Shown piece by piece: positions 60,735 through 64,000 of a DNA stretch of 64,000 bases (its first letter is position 1; each line of letters opens with the position of its first letter). Source of the stretch: Pseudomonas multiresinivorans (GTDB lineage: Bacteria > Pseudomonadota > Gammaproteobacteria > Pseudomonadales > Pseudomonadaceae); assembly GCF_012971725.1 (NCBI RefSeq), contig NZ_CP048833.1, positions 6,324,001 to 6,388,000 on the forward strand. The letters run 5' to 3'. A model generated the notes under the pieces. The model was not told where the DNA came from, made no database searches, and saw only the letters and a list, made by a program, of their open reading frames with translations. The position numbers were made by a program, and so were the translations under genes.

Positions 60735-61371
60735 CAACCCCCGACCCGGCCGGCTCGCCGGCGGCCGCAGCGGCGCCCGCCAACAGGGCACGCATGGCCG
60801 CATCGACTGGCCTGCCACCCTGCGCAACGGCCACCCGCAACGCCGCGCCGACCTGGTGCTGCGCGCCCGCAGCCACAAGCCCGCCGAACTCTGGTTGGTA
60901 ATCGTCGACGCCTCCGCCAGCACCCGCCGCCACGGCGCCCTCGCCCAGGCCAAAGGGCTGCTCGCCGACACGTTCGAACAGGCCTATCGCCGCCGCGCGC
61001 GCCTCGCCGTGCTGCATGCCACCGGCACGAAGCCGCGCTGGCTGTGGCAGGGCCAGAAGGCATCGAGTCAGCTGCAGGAGTGGCTGGAGCAACTCGGCGC
61101 CGGCGGCGGCACCCCTTTGATCGAGGCGCTTGAGCAAGCCCGCGGATGGCTGGACAAGCGCCAGCGACAGAAGCCTGCGGAACATCAGCGACTGCTGGTG
61201 CTCACCGATGGCCGCCTGCGAGACTGGCCGACGTTGCAGCCGATGGGCTGCCCGACTGTGCTGGTGGATATCGAGGGTGGCGCGGTGCGGCTTGGCCGCG
61301 CAGAAAAACTGGCGCAGGAGCTGGGCGCGGAGTATCGGCGGATCGCTGAGATTTCGGGCTCCTATTGCTAA
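60694..61371 (+). CDS. chlD: VWA-domain part of ChlD-like chelatase medium subunit (reached by -1 frameshift)
   Basis: In the -1 frame 225 residues are added after the slippery site, giving a 559-residue fusion. The frame is open from just after a stop at 60631, and its only good start codons are late (60856), inside the conserved region (GTHGRIDWPATL precedes it). The VWA domain has the MIDAS motif VDASAST, GGGTPL (Thr of MIDAS) and LTDGRLRDW. Separate translation from a late start is possible but would lose conserved sequence. Confidence 0.85.
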   Translation, partial: ALSICPRQAPGADANPRPGRLAGGRSGARQQGTHGRIDWPATLRNGHPQRRADLVLRARSHKPAELWLVIVDASASTRRHGALAQAKGLLADTFEQAYRRRARLAVLHATGTKPRWLWQGQKASSQLQEWLEQLGAGGGTPLIEALEQARGWLDKRQRQKPAEHQRLLVLTDGRLRDWPTLQPMGCPTVLVDIEGGAVRLGRAEKLAQELGAEYRRIAEISGSYC

Positions 61372-61374
61372 GAG

Positions 61375-61515
61375 CCCCTCACCCTAACCCTCTCCCGGAG
61401 GGAGAGGGGACTGTCCCGAGTGCAGGGTAATCACCGAGCTCGCCGGCTGACATCGAACTCACCGCCAACGCCGATCGGCCCCCTCTCCCCCTGGGAGAGG
61501 GTTGGGGTGAGGGCC
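61375..61515. repeat. Composite inverted repeat (second copy)
   Basis: It is the same composite as at 17407-17525: CCTCTCCC/GGGAGAGG hairpins paired in inverted order with TCACCCTAA and TTGGGGTGAG flanks. It lies between the convergent VWA and GST genes. Confidence 0.8.
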
Positions 61516-61543
61516 GTCTCCCGGCACCGAATTTCCGACTCTC

Positions 61544-62167
61544 TCACGGCTCCCCATTGCGCCCATGCAACAGAAACCCCGGCCGCTCGCTCAGCCGTTC
61601 GTAGTAGGCCGCCACGGCCGGCAGTTCCGGGCGCTGCATGGGCGTCAGGTACCAACGGTTTACCGACAGGCCGACCACGACATCGGCGAGGCTGAAACAG
61701 GCGCCGGTGACGAAGGCACCGGTGCGTTCCAGCTGCCGGTCCAGCAGGGACATGCAGTGATTCCACTGCGCCTCGCTCAGGGCGATGGCGGACTCGTCGG
61801 TATGGCTGGGGCTGTTGCGCACACGGGCCATGAACACATAGCGCCAGGCATTGTTCAGCTCGGTGGCCTGCCAACCCATCCATTGCTCTACCAGCGCGCG
61901 CTCGCGGGGCGAGTCGGGCAGCAGTTCATCGAGCGGATACTGGCTGGCGAGATAACTGCAGATGGCGTTGGACTCCCAGAGCACGAAGTCGCCGTCGACA
62001 AGCACCGGCACCATGGCATTGGGGTTGAGCGCGATGAACTCCGCCGAAGCCGTGGAGCGAAAGCCCGAGCCCCAGTCCTCCCGTTCGTACGGCAGGTTCA
62101 GTTCGGCGCAGGTCCAGAGCACCTTGCGCACGTTGATCGATGAAGCGCGGCCGAGGATTCGCAGCAT
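61544..62167 (-). CDS. Glutathione S-transferase
   Basis: The product has 207 residues from the ATG at 62167 (GGGAG upstream). The thioredoxin-like N-terminal domain has SINVRKVLWTCAELNLPYERED, VPVLVDGDFVLWESNAICSYLA (the ES glutathione-binding pair) and the all-helical C-terminal domain follows. The substrate is unknown. The nearest genes are unrelated B12 genes. Confidence 0.9.
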   Translation of the reverse strand: MLRILGRASSINVRKVLWTCAELNLPYEREDWGSGFRSTASAEFIALNPNAMVPVLVDGDFVLWESNAICSYLASQYPLDELLPDSPRERALVEQWMGWQATELNNAWRYVFMARVRNSPSHTDESAIALSEAQWNHCMSLLDRQLERTGAFVTGACFSLADVVVGLSVNRWYLTPMQRPELPAVAAYYERLSERPGFLLHGRNGEP

Positions 62168-62238
62168 GGTGTCACTCCCTGTGAAGACCGGGGCCCAGCA
62201 TAGAGCCAGGTGCGCCGGCGGAGAAGAGGCGCTACAGC

Positions 62239-62385
62239 TGTAGGAGCGAGCTTGCTCTCGAACCACTACGAAGCTGTGAACTCCCCGGAACAGATCGCCC
62301 CACAGAGCCTTCGTCGAGGCTCAGTGGCAGAAGCGCCGTCGGCTCGGAGAAGGCCGATGGGTTCGCGAGCAAGCTCGCTCCTACA
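62239..62385. repeat. REP pair, right copy overlapping the cobK end
   Basis: Copies at 62239-62264 (with one base change, GCTCTCGAA) and 62361-62385 are inverted. The right copy overlaps the cobK 3-prime end and supplies its TAG stop. Confidence 0.88.
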
Positions 62386-63106
62386 AAAGGCGACCCTCCA
62401 AGGCAGCCCACAGCGAGTCGATGCTGTCGAACTCGCAATCCACCGTTGGCAGCAATGGCCGCGCCAGAGTCAGCACCGGCACACCGCGCTCGCGGGCGAC
62501 CTGCAGCTTGGGCTCGGTGGCCTGGCTACCACTGTTCTTGCTGACCAGTACGTCGGTGCCGAGGCGCTCGAACAGCTCGCGCTCGCCCTCCAGGGTGAAC
62601 GGTCCACGCGCGCCGAGCACTTCGGCGCTCGCGTTGCCGGGCAGGCTTTGCAGACAGCGCACCGTCCAGTGCTGGTGGGTGGGAATCTCGTCCAGATGCT
62701 CCAGCGGCTCGCGGCCCAGGGTGAACAACGGACGACGAAACGCCATCAGCGCTTCGATCAGCGCACCCCAATCGGCGACCTCGCGCCAGTCGTCGCCAGC
62801 ACCCGCCTGCCAGCCGGGCCGCCGCAGCGCCCAGCACGGCACACCGGCCAGCTCCGCAGCATAGGCGGCGTTGGCACTGATCTGCGCAGCATAGGGATGA
62901 GTCGCATCGAGCAGGAGGTCGAAGCCCTGTTCGCGGATGAATCCGGCCAGGCCTTCGGCGCCACCGTAACCACCCACGCGCACTTCGCAGGCGAGGTCGT
63001 CCGGCACCTTGCCGAGGCCAGCCAAGCTGTAGAGATGCTGCGGACCGAGGCGCCGGGCGATAGCCAGCGCCTCACCGATGCCGCCCAGCAGTAGTACGCG
63101 TTTCAT
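62381..63106 (-). CDS. cobK: Precorrin-6A reductase
   Basis: The product has 241 residues: N-terminal LLLGGIGEALAIARRL, then LLLDATHPYAAQISANAAYA and the C-terminal VLVSKNSGSQATEPKLQVARERGVPVL. It reduces the macrocycle in the aerobic pathway. Its start overlaps the cbiD stop (ATGA). Its stop TAG lies within a REP element. Confidence 0.93.
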   Translation of the reverse strand: MKRVLLLGGIGEALAIARRLGPQHLYSLAGLGKVPDDLACEVRVGGYGGAEGLAGFIREQGFDLLLDATHPYAAQISANAAYAAELAGVPCWALRRPGWQAGAGDDWREVADWGALIEALMAFRRPLFTLGREPLEHLDEIPTHQHWTVRCLQSLPGNASAEVLGARGPFTLEGERELFERLGTDVLVSKNSGSQATEPKLQVARERGVPVLTLARPLLPTVDCEFDSIDSLWAALEGRLL

Positions 63107-64000
63107 CTCACCTCCAGCGCTTCGCCCACCAGGTTGCCCTGGCGGTCGATGGCGAAGACTTCCAGTTGTACTTCGGCGGGCACGATGCGCCGAGCAAAGG
63201 CCAGCGCACGGGCGCAGACGGCATCGCCCAGGGCGACACCTTCAGCGCGGCATAGCGCCAGCGCCTGCTGGCTGGTATTGGCCTCGCGCATGCGCTGCTG
63301 CAGCTCCGCCGAAGCACCGATCCCGGTAGCCCACTCGGCCAGTTGCGGCAGGTCGATACTGGAGTGGCGGCTGTGCAGGTCCATGTGGCCGGCGGCGAGC
63401 TTGCTGATCTTGCCGAAGCCGCCGCAGACGCTGAAGCGCTCCACCGGCACCTTGCGCAAGTGCTTGAGCGCGGCGCCGGCGAAATCGCCCATCTCGATCA
63501 GCGCGGTGTCGTCGAAACCATAGCGACGGCGCATGGCGTCCTCGCTGGCGTTGCCGGTGCAGGCGGCAAGATGGCGGAAGCCATTGGCGCGGGCGACGTC
63601 GATGCCCTGCTGAATCGAGGCGATGTAGGCCGAACAGGAGAACGGCCGGACGATGCCGGTGGTGCCGAGGATCGACAGGCCACCGAGAATGCCCAGGCGC
63701 GGGTTCATGGTCTTCTGCGCCAGCTCGGCGCCGCCCTCGATATGGATCGTCACCTCGAAGCCGCCGGCATAGCCACACTCGGCCGCCAGCGCGGCGAGGT
63801 TGTCACGCATCATCTGACGCGGCACCGGGTTGATCGCCGGCTCACCCACCGGCAGGACCAACCCCGGTTTGGTGACCGTGCCGACGCCCTCCCCGGCATG
63901 GAAGCGCACACCCGGCTCATCGCTCAGCACGACACGGGCGAACACCAGCGCACCATGGGTCACGTCCGGGTCGTCGCCGGCATCCTTCAGCGTGCCGGCT
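63103..64000 (-). CDS. cbiD: Cobalt-precorrin-5B C1-methyltransferase CbiD, partial
   Basis: The 5-prime end lies beyond the window; about 298 residues are visible. Motifs: TLKDAGDDPDVTHGALV, GVGTVTKPGLVLPVGEPAINPVPR, and LGILGGLSILGTTGIVRPFS. CbiD methylates C1 in the anaerobic-type pathway; pseudomonads use it together with the aerobic enzymes. It is translationally coupled to cobK. Confidence 0.93.
   Translation of the reverse strand, partial: AGTLKDAGDDPDVTHGALVFARVVLSDEPGVRFHAGEGVGTVTKPGLVLPVGEPAINPVPRQMMRDNLAALAAECGYAGGFEVTIHIEGGAELAQKTMNPRLGILGGLSILGTTGIVRPFSCSAYIASIQQGIDVARANGFRHLAACTGNASEDAMRRRYGFDDTALIEMGDFAGAALKHLRKVPVERFSVCGGFGKISKLAAGHMDLHSRHSSIDLPQLAEWATGIGASAELQQRMREANTSQQALALCRAEGVALGDAVCARALAFARRIVPAEVQLEVFAIDRQGNLVGEALEVR

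Noticed and set aside
60634..61371. Frameshift sequencing error or pseudogene in the chlI/VWA region
   Set aside because: The break coincides exactly with a phased A_AAA_AAG heptamer, a correctly spaced stem and a nearby stop, and both domains are otherwise intact. A homopolymer error remains possible, since the run is six A.

Overview
The window is high-GC chromosomal DNA of a Pseudomonas, probably of the P. aeruginosa/nitroreducens type. The evidence is the gene order, the dispersed REP palindrome (core GTAGGAGCGAGCTTGCTCGC), ANR- and Zur-type operators, and the family content. From memory of PAO1, three neighbourhoods are joined. About 1-41.9 kb resembles holA to the PA4069 region. About 42-44.3 kb resembles the cysI/DUF934 pair. 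About 50-64 kb resembles the aerobic cobalamin locus. No tRNA, rRNA, insertion sequence, phage or CRISPR array was seen.

Layout. 1-4.6 kb: the end of holA, an MFS transporter, a YCII protein, arfA, a small periplasmic protein and the lytic transglycosylase sltB3. 4.6-15.8 kb (minus strand): a compact lipoate and cell-elongation series proA-nadD-rsfS-rlmH-mrdA-rodA-sltB1-rlpA-dacC-ybeD-lipB-lipA, with many 1-4 nt stop/start overlaps. 16-23 kb: an alpha/beta hydrolase, an LCM-type methyltransferase, mpg with a DedA-PAP2 fusion, and a LysR regulator divergent from a monooxygenase and a quinone reductase. 23-32.8 kb (minus strand): the nrdR-ribD-[FMN riboswitch]-ribE-ribBX-ribH-nusB-thiL-pgpA series, followed by a solute-binding protein, an aspartic protease, ribA, a membrane protein and a BtuF-like protein. 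32.9-42 kb: a YbaY lipoprotein, a methyltransferase, a CnoX-like chaperedoxin, a Zur-type operon of metal-binding protein plus MacB-like ABC transporter, oprG behind an ANR box, SirB2 and two sugar-nucleotide dehydratase/epimerase genes. 42-50 kb: sulfite reductase with a DUF934 partner, CcoG, a MocR regulator and a hybrid histidine kinase. 50-64 kb: cobalamin genes cobM, cobE, cbtA, cbtB, cobW, cobN, a chlI/VWA chelatase pair, cobK and cbiD, with a DAHP synthase and a GST embedded.

How the parts work together. CobN is the large cobaltochelatase subunit. The chlI-like ATPase and the following VWA frame carry a canonical A_AAA_AAG slippery site with a correctly spaced stem-loop. One gene can therefore supply both the small and the medium chelatase subunits. 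CbtAB would bring in cobalt. Two divergent cobalamin riboswitches face away from each other, one controlling cbtBA and the other cobWN.

The most interesting signals are: the chlI/VWA frameshift cassette; two short aromatic-residue-rich ORFs and a strong terminator upstream of the DAHP synthase; a short ORF with its own Shine-Dalgarno between the FMN riboswitch and ribE; the hairpin inside the arfA coding sequence; and a REP doublet inserted in frame in the DUF934 gene. Most long ORFs antisense to these genes are GC-rich frame shadows and are not annotated.
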